From contig JAFZYE010000004.1 in the NCBI GenBank assembly GCA_017616445.1, positions 92,841-140,086 on the forward strand: DNA of 47,246 nt, in the 5' to 3' direction. The stretch's first letter is position 1; each line of letters starts with the position of its first letter. The notes beneath the pieces were generated by a model that was not told the DNA's origin, did no database searches, and saw nothing but the letters and a program-made list of their open reading frames with translations. Origin of the DNA: Bacteroidaceae bacterium. GTDB lineage: Bacteria > Bacteroidota > Bacteroidia > Bacteroidales > Bacteroidaceae. Of this stretch, positions 40,486-47,246 are shown one piece after another. Position numbers and translations under genes: made by a program.

Positions 40486-40624
40486 AATGTATTTGCGCCA
40501 ATTTGTATTAGGAATGTGAGCAGAATCATAGTACTGACAAAATGTTGTGAGACACCGAACAAAAGTTTGTCAGCCCCCTTACAAAAAGTTGCGAGATAGG
40601 GTGCAAAGTTAATTCTGCGTCGGC

Positions 40625-40687
40625 GTTTGTTAAATCCACGACGTTGTTTGTTAAATCCACGTCGTCGATTGATAAATCTGCGTCATT
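40625..40687. repeat. Three 21-bp direct repeats upstream of the HU-like gene
   Basis: Units start at 40625, 40646 and 40667 and share GTTTGTTAAATCCACG; the third is diverged (GATTGATAAATCTGCG). The 21-bp period is two helical turns, so the copies face the same side of the DNA, and they end 3 bp before the promoter -33 box. This suggests operator sites. The region 40490-40624 shows nothing else I can support. Confidence 0.85.
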
Positions 40688-40689
40688 GA

Positions 40690-40721
40690 TTTGGATTTTT
40701 CAGATATTATGTTTATCTTTG
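40690..40721 (+). promoter_or_regulatory. Promoter of the HU-like/winged-helix gene
   Basis: TTTG (40690-40693), 20-nt spacer, TATCTTTG (40714-40721). Predicted start near 40728, which fixes the coding start at the ATG 40752 rather than further upstream. Confidence 0.85.
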
Positions 40722-40751
40722 CAAACTCAATGGTCAAAATTTGTTATAACT

Positions 40752-41378
40752 ATGCATGCGGAGTATATAAAACAGGAGATTACAGACCTGAACGGGACGG
40801 GGCAGACTCAGGCTTACTATAAGATGAAGCTGACACCGTTGGACTTCGATTCGTTCGTGAAACAATGTGCTCGCGAGGGACATACCGACGAGAGTCTCAT
40901 TTTGGGTGTGCTCTCGTTGGTGAGTGAGAAGCTTGCCTTGTGTATGGCCGAAGGATATTCTGTGAAACTGGACGGAATCGGTACGTTCAACGCCAAGCTT
41001 GGCGTGAGGAGCGACATGCTCCAAGATGCCTTCGAACAGGGCGAACGTTCGCGCAATGCCAGCACCATTATGGTGAAAGGTGTTTCGTACAGGGCCGACA
41101 ACGACCTCATCAGGAAAACGAGCCGAAAATGCGTTTTGGAGCGAGGTGGCGTAAGCAGGCTCCGCAAGTCGAAGTTTACATTGGATCAGCGCATCCAGAT
41201 GGCTCGCGACTATTTAGAGAAACATGCGTTTATGCGTGTTGCCGACTATGTACGACTGACGGGACTTTCGCACACTACAGCTTCGCTGGAACTGCGCAAG
41301 CTGGAGGCGAACCCTTCTTCTGGCATTTCCAGCAAAGGACAACGAAGCCAGAAGTACTATGTACTGAGGAAGGGATAA
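40752..41378 (+). CDS. HU-family-like DNA-binding protein with C-terminal winged helix
   Basis: A 208-residue protein. The start at 40752 (MHAEYIKQEITDL) is set by the promoter just upstream; an earlier in-frame start would lie in the repeats before it. Residues about 20-110 fit the HU/IHF-like fold found in Bacteroidota (YKMKLTPLDFDSFVKQC, ALCMAEGYSVKLDGIGTFNAKLG). The C-terminal part (QRIQMARDYLEKHAFMRVAD, then VRLTGLSHTTASLELRKLEA) looks like a winged helix-turn-helix. The combination suggests a sequence-specific nucleoid protein or regulator. The three phased repeats directly before its own promoter are candidate autoregulatory sites. It is followed by the two subtilase genes, of which the first starts 46 bp later. 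Confidence 0.78.
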   Translation: MHAEYIKQEITDLNGTGQTQAYYKMKLTPLDFDSFVKQCAREGHTDESLILGVLSLVSEKLALCMAEGYSVKLDGIGTFNAKLGVRSDMLQDAFEQGERSRNASTIMVKGVSYRADNDLIRKTSRKCVLERGGVSRLRKSKFTLDQRIQMARDYLEKHAFMRVADYVRLTGLSHTTASLELRKLEANPSSGISSKGQRSQKYYVLRKG

Positions 41379-41424
41379 TAGAATAGTGGAAAAAAATTAC
41401 ACTCCTAATACATACTAATTGAAT

Positions 41425-43722
41425 ATGAAAACAAAGAAAAACTTTCTGATGGTGCTGGCAGCCTTCCTTTGCTGCACACTGACAATTGGAGCGCAAAAGG
41501 CTGTGACAAAGATGTCGCCTTGGCTGGAGAGTCAATTCCGACAACAGCAAGCGATGGCGAAAAGGAACGGTGGTCCGCTTCGTATGAAGGGCCTTCCTGT
41601 TCGTAACTATATACTGACATTGGTGCAGAGCAACGATGATGCTGCCACCATCCGCCAGAAGGGTGGGGTGGTGTGGCACGACTTCGGTGGGGGCATCTGC
41701 GCCGCCTTCCTGCCTATGGACAGCCTGGATGTGCTTGACAGGAGTTCCGCTATCCTGCGCATGGAGGCCAACGAGTGCTCGACACTCATGAACGATACCT
41801 CGGCCGTCATCATCGGTGTGGATAAGGCTTGGAACTTCAAGAATACTCAACTCCCTTCAATGCCCCAGGCCTTCACTGGCAAGGGTGTCGTCACAGGTGT
41901 GATGGACATAAGTTTCGACTTCACACACCCCGCATTCCGGAATGAGGACGGCTCCTCTCGTATCAAATGGTTCTGGGATACATTGGCCGAGAACGACGAT
42001 CCCGATGCTTTGGGTGTTGTCTACGACTCGCCCGAAAAGGTGCTGGCAGCCGAGCATTCCAGCGATGCTGCCTCGGCTGATCCCCACGGTACGCATGTCA
42101 TGGGCTCGATGGCCGGAAATGGTTTGAACGGCCGCTTTGTAGGTATGGCCCCTGAGGCCGACATCATGGGTGCTACCATTCTGTTGGGTTCTGACTCACC
42201 AGAGCTCCTGGAACGTCTTAGTAACTATATAAAGAACCATCTTGAAGACTGGACGGGAGTGGAAGATGTTATTACAAAGGTGGAATTATCATCGGTTTAT
42301 GAACTGGTAGAATTGAAGAAAATATTCGATGCTGCCGATGCTGCCGGCAAGCCCTGCGTGGTGAACTGGAGCTTCGGCGTATACTTCAACTTTTATGATG
42401 ACTACACACTCTTCGAGGAGGTGCTCAACCAGATGCTGGGACCTGGGCACATCCTTATGGTCTCTGCCGGTAACAATGGTTCCAAGATGTCCTACGTCCG
42501 TAAGGAAGCCGACGAGCCGATTCTTCAGGACTTGTATTTCTCAGGCTCTGAGGATGGCACTGAGCATCAGTATTTTTTGAGCATGCGTGTGGACAAGGGC
42601 TACGACCCTTTCTTCAAGATAAAACTTGATATTGAGGGTGTAGCTGAACCTATTCTCATCGATACGTACGATGTCATGAATGCTATACAGCAAGGTGAGG
42701 AATACTATTTTGTAAAGCCAGATGTTGCGTACTATTCTGCTTATTGTATCGTTTCAGACATGCATGTCTTCTATATCTCCATCGGTTTCGATGATAATGT
42801 TTACCCTCATCCCAATAAGCTGAAGGGGACTTTCAGCATCGACACGCCTATTGCACTTGACTTCAAATCCTATATCGAAATGCCTGACACGCTCACCTTC
42901 AGTCCATACAACTATACTAACTCACGCGGCTGCAATCAGCACACCATTGGCTACCCGGCCAGCTTGGAGCGTGTAATCACAGTTGGAGCCATGCACCACC
43001 GCTCAGCGTTCACCAACTATCTGGGTAAGTCGGTCACTTACAGGACGATGGCCAGCAAGGAAGGTCATCTCGCTTCCTTCAGTTCCTGCGGTCCGTCAGC
43101 AAGAGGTCAGGTAAAGCCCGATGTGGTGGCTCCCGGCCATAACATCATCTCTACGCTGAATTTCTTCTACCGAAAGAATGGCAGCGAAGAGGAGACAAAG
43201 GAGGAATTGGATAGTCAGATAGCGATGAAGGCCAACGTCTTTGGCAAGGACTATGCCATGTTCGCGATGAGCGGCACTTCAATGTCTTGCCCCATCACCA
43301 GCGGTGTCATTGCCTTGTGGCTGCAGGCCAAGCCCGACCTGACACCCGAGGACATCATGGGGGTCATAGCGCGCACGAGCCATCAGCCCGAGCCTGAGTT
43401 CAGCGGCACCGAAAAGAATATATATTACGGTTGGGGCGAGATTGATGCCTATGCCGGTCTGCTGGACATCCTTGGCCTTGGTACCAGTATCCCAGAACTC
43501 AGCCAGCATCAGCCCGCCGATGTAAAATTCCGCCTGCAAGGCCATACGCTCTACATCGACGGTGCCGATGAAGCTACTCCCGTCCGCATCTACACCACCG
43601 ACGGCCGTCTCGTCACCACAACAACCATCAACGGCGGCAGCGTCATCATCCCCGAAACGGCAGGAAAAGGCGTCTATGCCGTTCAGGTAGGCAAGCTGGG
43701 TTCCACTCTTATTCGATTATAG
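41425..43722 (+). CDS. Secreted S8 subtilisin-like protease 1 with T9SS sorting tail
   Basis: A 765-residue secreted subtilase. ATG 41425 is preferred over the TTG at 41419 because it starts the signal peptide MKTKKNFLMVLAAFLCCTL directly. The triad is Asp161 (GVVTGVMDISFDFTHP), His221 (DPHGTHVMGSMAGNG) and Ser619 (AMSGTSMSCPITSG); the oxyanion Asn is in MVSAGNNGSKM. A large insert (about 370-490) separates the last parts. The C-terminal 75 residues (VKFRLQGHTLYIDGADEATP, VRIYTTDGRLVTTT, GVYAVQVGKLGSTLIRL) match a type A sorting domain of the type IX secretion system, so it probably goes to the cell surface. The tail is almost identical to that of protease 2 downstream. Confidence 0.93.
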   Translation: MKTKKNFLMVLAAFLCCTLTIGAQKAVTKMSPWLESQFRQQQAMAKRNGGPLRMKGLPVRNYILTLVQSNDDAATIRQKGGVVWHDFGGGICAAFLPMDSLDVLDRSSAILRMEANECSTLMNDTSAVIIGVDKAWNFKNTQLPSMPQAFTGKGVVTGVMDISFDFTHPAFRNEDGSSRIKWFWDTLAENDDPDALGVVYDSPEKVLAAEHSSDAASADPHGTHVMGSMAGNGLNGRFVGMAPEADIMGATILLGSDSPELLERLSNYIKNHLEDWTGVEDVITKVELSSVYELVELKKIFDAADAAGKPCVVNWSFGVYFNFYDDYTLFEEVLNQMLGPGHILMVSAGNNGSKMSYVRKEADEPILQDLYFSGSEDGTEHQYFLSMRVDKGYDPFFKIKLDIEGVAEPILIDTYDVMNAIQQGEEYYFVKPDVAYYSAYCIVSDMHVFYISIGFDDNVYPHPNKLKGTFSIDTPIALDFKSYIEMPDTLTFSPYNYTNSRGCNQHTIGYPASLERVITVGAMHHRSAFTNYLGKSVTYRTMASKEGHLASFSSCGPSARGQVKPDVVAPGHNIISTLNFFYRKNGSEEETKEELDSQIAMKANVFGKDYAMFAMSGTSMSCPITSGVIALWLQAKPDLTPEDIMGVIARTSHQPEPEFSGTEKNIYYGWGEIDAYAGLLDILGLGTSIPELSQHQPADVKFRLQGHTLYIDGADEATPVRIYTTDGRLVTTTTINGGSVIIPETAGKGVYAVQVGKLGSTLIRL

Positions 43723-43766
43723 CTGATTCGTTATAAACGAAGATTCGAATTTATTAATATATAGTC

Positions 43767-45971
43767 ATGAAAAAGAAACTACTATTCATTTTGTCCGTCG
43801 TGCTCACGACATCGATGATGGCTCAGGTGAGCAAAATTCCCGCCGGCACTCGCTTCTATCTGGAGCAGTTGCAGAGCGGTAACGCGAATACCCGCAGCTT
43901 CGGCGGTAAGTTAACTCAACGGGAAGCCAAACTTTTCGTGAGCTGTGCTCCCGATGCCGACATCAAGGCCATCGAAGCCCAGCTGGAGCAAATCGGTGCC
44001 AAGCCGCGTGGAACGATAGACCGCTATGTCATGGTCAGCGCCCCAGCCAGCACGGTCGGGCAGATTGCAGACATCCCGGGCGTGACGTACATCAGCAAGG
44101 GTCCGCGCATCAGTCAGAAAACCATCATCACGAAGGAGGTGACGGGTGTTTCGAAGGCTCATTCGGGTGCAGAAAGTCTCCCACAGGCCTTCACCGGCAA
44201 GGACGTTGTCGTAGGTATCATCGACGGAGGCATCGACTTCACCCATCCTGCTTTCCGTGATGCCGAAGGCAACCTGCGCATCAAGGCATTCTATTCACCT
44301 TTCGTACCATCGGAAGATGTAGATGTACCTGTTGTGACCCTCGACGGCACAGTGCTGGTAGGCAAGGCCTACACCAAGCCGGAGGAGATACTGGCACTCG
44401 GGACCGACGATGACACTGATAGCCACGGCACACACACATCTTCCATAGCAGCAGGCTCAACATTCGGATGGGCCGGGGGCATGGCTCCTGATGCCGATAT
44501 CGTGTTCTGCTCATACACCGACTATACGGACATCTTCGCCGAAGAATGGGGCTACAATGTCATTCAAGGCATCCAATACATCCGCGACTATGCCAAGCGT
44601 GTGGGCAAGCCATACGTCATCAGCCTCAGCCTCAACTCTCATGACGGTCCGCACGACGGCACCGGTCCCATCACATCCATCCTCAACCAGTTGGCGCGCG
44701 AAAACACCAACATTGCGATATGCGCAAGCAACGAAGGCTGCGACTCCTGTTATGTCAACCATGCCTTTGCTGCCAACGATACACTGCACGCCATCATGAG
44801 AGGGCCAGCATCCTACGCCTACACCCGCAGCCCCGAAGAGATGTCGTTCCAAATTGGACTCTTCGACCGTTCTACTAAAACAGAGACGTGGCGGTCTGAG
44901 CCGCTGCGCAGCGGTGGCGGAGGTGGCTATTTCGTCATAGATTTCCAAAACGATGTAGTGGAGGGCGAAATCGACATGAGTGAAGACATTTATAACAATC
45001 TGAACGGTATCGTGACCGAAGGTTACCTAATATTATGTATTGAAAACACGGAAGATGGGCGCGCCAAATTGGTGTTCCAACATGGCGACCTTCCTGAACG
45101 ATACTTATACACCCTTCACATCGCTTGCCCGGAGAATAGCATGGTCGATCTCTGGGGCGATAGTGGCACTTCTTTCTATGGGATGAAAGGCAGCGACTAC
45201 TACGCTCGCGGCACCGGATGCGTCTCCATGGGCGACTTCTGCACAGGCGGCAATCTCATCACCATAGGCTCATGGGTTGCCAAGGACTCATACACCAATA
45301 TCAAGGGTAAGACAATCGCTGACTGGACTCTGCCCGCAGGCGGCTCAGTAGGTACATACTCCTATTTCAGCAGCTACGGCACGGATTTGGCCGGCTACAG
45401 CCATCCCTTCGTCTCTACGCCCGGCAGTTCGATTGTCTCGGCAGTAAGCCACTACGACGCGAATAGTTTTTCAGAGTTGGTATACTTAGTGGCTCAGGAC
45501 GATGACGGCTATCCTTGGGCTACCATGAGCGGTACATCGATGGCTACGCCCGCAGCTGCTGGCATCATTGCCCTGTGGCTCGAGGCCATGCCCGACCTGA
45601 CCTACCAGCAGATAAAGGAGGCCATAGCAGCAACAGCCATCACCGATGAGTTTACCGAGGCTGCGCCCATCCGCTTCGGCCACGGTAAGATGGATGCCTA
45701 CAAAGGCTTGCTCTACATTCTGGGCATCCCTACCAGCATCCCAACACTCAGCCAGCATCAGCCAGCCGGAGTAAAATTCCGCCTGCAAGGCCATACGCTC
45801 TACATCGACGGTGCCGATGAAGGTACTCCCGTCCGCATCTACACCACCGACGGCCGTCTCGTCACCACAACAACCATCAACGGCGGCAGCGTCAGCATCC
45901 CCGAAACGGCAGGAGAAGGCGTCTATGCCGTTCAGGTAGGCAAGCTGGGTTCCACGCTCATTCGACTATAG
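43767..45971 (+). CDS. Secreted S8 subtilisin-like protease 2 with T9SS sorting tail
   Basis: A 734-residue secreted subtilase with signal peptide MKKKLLFILSVVLTTSMMAQ. Residues 40-120 resemble an inhibitor-type propeptide (AKLFVSCAPDADIKAIEAQL). The triad is Asp153 (GIIDGGIDFTHPAF), His220 (DSHGTHTSSIAAGS) and Ser591 (TMSGTSMATPAAAG). The catalytic part is clearly different from protease 1, but the DNA of the last 230 bp is nearly the same, ending again in KLGSTLIRL. That tail is a type IX secretion sorting domain. The gene follows protease 1 by 44 bp, so they probably share a transcript. Substrates unknown; such enzymes often act in nutrient capture or surface maturation. Confidence 0.93.
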   Translation: MKKKLLFILSVVLTTSMMAQVSKIPAGTRFYLEQLQSGNANTRSFGGKLTQREAKLFVSCAPDADIKAIEAQLEQIGAKPRGTIDRYVMVSAPASTVGQIADIPGVTYISKGPRISQKTIITKEVTGVSKAHSGAESLPQAFTGKDVVVGIIDGGIDFTHPAFRDAEGNLRIKAFYSPFVPSEDVDVPVVTLDGTVLVGKAYTKPEEILALGTDDDTDSHGTHTSSIAAGSTFGWAGGMAPDADIVFCSYTDYTDIFAEEWGYNVIQGIQYIRDYAKRVGKPYVISLSLNSHDGPHDGTGPITSILNQLARENTNIAICASNEGCDSCYVNHAFAANDTLHAIMRGPASYAYTRSPEEMSFQIGLFDRSTKTETWRSEPLRSGGGGGYFVIDFQNDVVEGEIDMSEDIYNNLNGIVTEGYLILCIENTEDGRAKLVFQHGDLPERYLYTLHIACPENSMVDLWGDSGTSFYGMKGSDYYARGTGCVSMGDFCTGGNLITIGSWVAKDSYTNIKGKTIADWTLPAGGSVGTYSYFSSYGTDLAGYSHPFVSTPGSSIVSAVSHYDANSFSELVYLVAQDDDGYPWATMSGTSMATPAAAGIIALWLEAMPDLTYQQIKEAIAATAITDEFTEAAPIRFGHGKMDAYKGLLYILGIPTSIPTLSQHQPAGVKFRLQGHTLYIDGADEGTPVRIYTTDGRLVTTTTINGGSVSIPETAGEGVYAVQVGKLGSTLIRL

Positions 45972-45975
45972 TAAG

Positions 45976-46005
45976 CCTTTATATATATAATTATATATAA
46001 TAAGG
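45976..46005. terminator. AT-only palindrome between convergent genes
   Basis: TATATATAA (45982-45990) abuts its reverse complement TTATATATA (45991-45999), flanked by CCTTTA and TAAGG. It lies between the convergent ends of protease 2 and the beta-barrel gene. The stem is A-T only, so terminator activity is uncertain. Confidence 0.4.
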
Positions 46006-46016
46006 TGTCTTCCTTC

Positions 46017-47153
46017 CTATTCTTTCATCTTATAGAGTTTGTATTGGAAGGTGAGCAGCGCATAGGTTGTTGTGCCGCTGGTGCGTGTTTCTGTCCATGC
46101 TGTTCCGCTGTGTGTGCCGCTGTAGTTGCGCTGATTGCGCAGGATGTCGAACCAGCTGAGCTTGACGGTGGCGCGGTAGTTGCGTAGGAACTTGTACTCG
46201 GCATGCAGGTTCCAGATGATGTCGGCGCGGTTAGCATCGGCTATTCGGTAGCCTGCATGTCCGTCGACGTTGAGGTCGGTGGTCAGGGTGAGGCGGTCGG
46301 TGGGCCAGATGTTTAGTTTCGTGTTGAGTCCGTAGCTGTGTACTCGGTCGCGCTCGGTGGTATAGTTGGTCTTGTCCCACTGATAGCCGTAACCGCCATC
46401 GAGCGACAGGTCGTACTTCTTGCCATAGACCATGAAATGCGATGAGATGCTGATGCGGTGGTTGTCTGAATAGCCTATAATATCTTCTTGCGCTGCAGTT
46501 GTGCGTTGGTATCTCACTCCGCGATTGTAGCTGTAACCTCCATCGACGCTGAGATTGGCATGCTTGAAGTCGGTGCGGTAGTTGAACGAGTTATTCAGCC
46601 CCCATGCTCCGTTGATGTTGACGGGCATGGAGACGGTGCCGCCCGTAGTGGGGTTGTAGATGGTTCGTTGTGAGATGTTGTTGCGCGTGAAGTTGGCTGA
46701 CGAACTCATCGAGCATCCGTTACCGATGTTCCAGTTCAAGCTGAAGTTGTGGCGGACGGTCTGTTTCAGGTCTGGGTTCGCTTTGCGGATGTAGAGCGGG
46801 TTGTAATTCGTCCACGATATGACCATATTGGTAGGTGAGGGCAGTTCGTTGCTGCCATTGTAACTCAGCATCAACGACTTGCTCTGTCCGTAATTGTAAT
46901 TGATACTGATGTACGGACTGTATCGGATGCCGTGGATGGTGGTGTCGGCCACAAAGCCGTCCATCAGTTCGTTGCGATAGCCTCGCTCCATGGGGCTGAC
47001 AGTCATGCTGAGGTTTATTCTGAATGAATTGAATGAAAAGTTATAACGTGCAGTCATATCATGCCCAATGGTGGTGTTGCGGTTGCGTGTGCTGAGCGAG
47101 TCGATGAACGCCATGTTGTTCGCCACACCTGACTTCGTCGATGCGTCACCCAA
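46017..47153 (-). pseudogene. Outer-membrane beta-barrel protein, N-terminally truncated
   Basis: A 378-codon open frame whose first possible initiator is TTG at 47153. It encodes only beta-barrel strands, for example SPYISINYNYGQSKSLMLSYN, NPLYIRKANPDLKQTVRHNF, KHANLSVDGGYSYNRGVRY and TTDLNVDGHAGYRI, and ends in YALLTFQYKLYKMKE. The pattern resembles the C-terminal barrel of large TonB-dependent or OMP_b-brl-type receptors, which normally have 700-900 residues with a signal peptide, a carboxypeptidase-like domain and a plug; none of these is present. In frame, a TAG stop lies at 47172-47174. I read it as the 3' part of a receptor gene cut by a rearrangement or frameshift. Its original ligand cannot be told. 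Confidence 0.72.
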
Positions 47154-47246
47154 AATGACGTATGAGTTTCTCTAATTCGAAAAGTGGCTGGATTTTCTTC
47201 TGCTCCTCTGTTAAGAAAAGAGTTCTTCTCGCTGTTCCTTTTACAC
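47146..47246 (-). CDS. Partial frame running in from the right edge
   Basis: On the minus strand the last 101 bases contain a 32-codon open frame entering from outside the window and ending at a TGA at 47146. It reads GTARRTLFLTEEQKKIQP, then LFELEKLIRHFG and stop. It is charged and helical, unlike the barrel that follows, and overlaps the start of the truncated barrel frame by eight bases. It may be the end of an upstream gene or of a sequence joined to the barrel by the rearrangement. Too short to name, and an open frame of this length can occur by chance. Confidence 0.35.
   Translation of the reverse strand, partial: VKGTARRTLFLTEEQKKIQPLFELEKLIRHFG

Noticed and set aside
1-47246. Insertion sequences, integrases or tRNA-linked integration sites
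   Set aside because: No transposase, recombinase or tRNA was recognised, so transfer of the peptide cluster as a mobile element is not supported here.

Overview
The window comes from a member of the Bacteroidota, most likely a Prevotella-like Bacteroidales. Promoters carry the phylum's TAnnTTTG -7 box, some with TTTG about 20 nt upstream, and clear Shine-Dalgarno sequences are absent. Many exported proteins are lipoproteins. Two subtilases end in type IX secretion sorting tails, a C10 protease carries dockerin-like repeats, and spacers are rich in short AT-rich interspersed repeats. No tRNA, rRNA, CRISPR array or transposase was recognised.

Left part (1-9066). Positions 1-820 hold no gene, only 22-bp tandem repeats, palindromes and a hairpin. 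A promoter at 783-814 precedes a rod-shaped RNA (about 821-1003) that I interpret as 6S RNA. Then come an outer-membrane barrel gene, a small exported protein, a Sel1-repeat protein, two lipoproteins, murB, an MBL-fold hydrolase and lepA.

Middle left (9120-18127). This is a co-directional run: a C10 cysteine protease with two dockerin-like repeats, an S41 family member that seems to lack its nucleophile, a NhaC antiporter, an exported C1B (bleomycin hydrolase type) peptidase and a YncE-like beta-propeller. Two kinds of interspersed repeat (ACATTTTACATT ladders and CCCCCTAAAGGGGG palindromes) enter reading frames here and again near 22 kb.

Centre (18257-40375) is the most interesting part. 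Four short genes encode related peptides with a helical leader of about 48 residues. In three of them the leader ends in a double-glycine motif followed by a short, dissimilar core. The fourth (24192-24347) keeps the leader but lacks the Gly-Gly and the core, and is too short to be found by a length-filtered ORF search. Each peptide gene heads a small cassette: peptide 1 with a class I methyltransferase; peptide 2 with two TPR-TM-SpoIIE phosphatases; peptide 3 with two GT8 glycosyltransferases; peptide 4 with a GT2, a UDP-galactopyranose mutase, a third GT8 and the 3' remnant of a third phosphatase gene. Next come an RsbW-like kinase and an RsbV-like STAS protein, then an NHLM-type export line: HlyD, C39-peptidase ABC exporter, second ABC exporter, lipoprotein adaptor, TolC-type channel and a lipoprotein. 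My reading is a secreted, leader-processed and possibly glycosylated peptide system. It would be controlled by partner switching: periplasmic TPR sensors regulate phosphatases, which act on STAS, which controls the kinase. The family calls are well supported; the links between the parts are inference.

Right part (40490-47246). An HU-like/winged-helix protein lies behind three 21-bp repeats and a good promoter. Two S8 subtilases follow, divergent in the catalytic part but nearly identical in their sorting tails. Convergent to them is an N-terminally truncated outer-membrane beta-barrel gene, and the end of another frame runs off the right edge.
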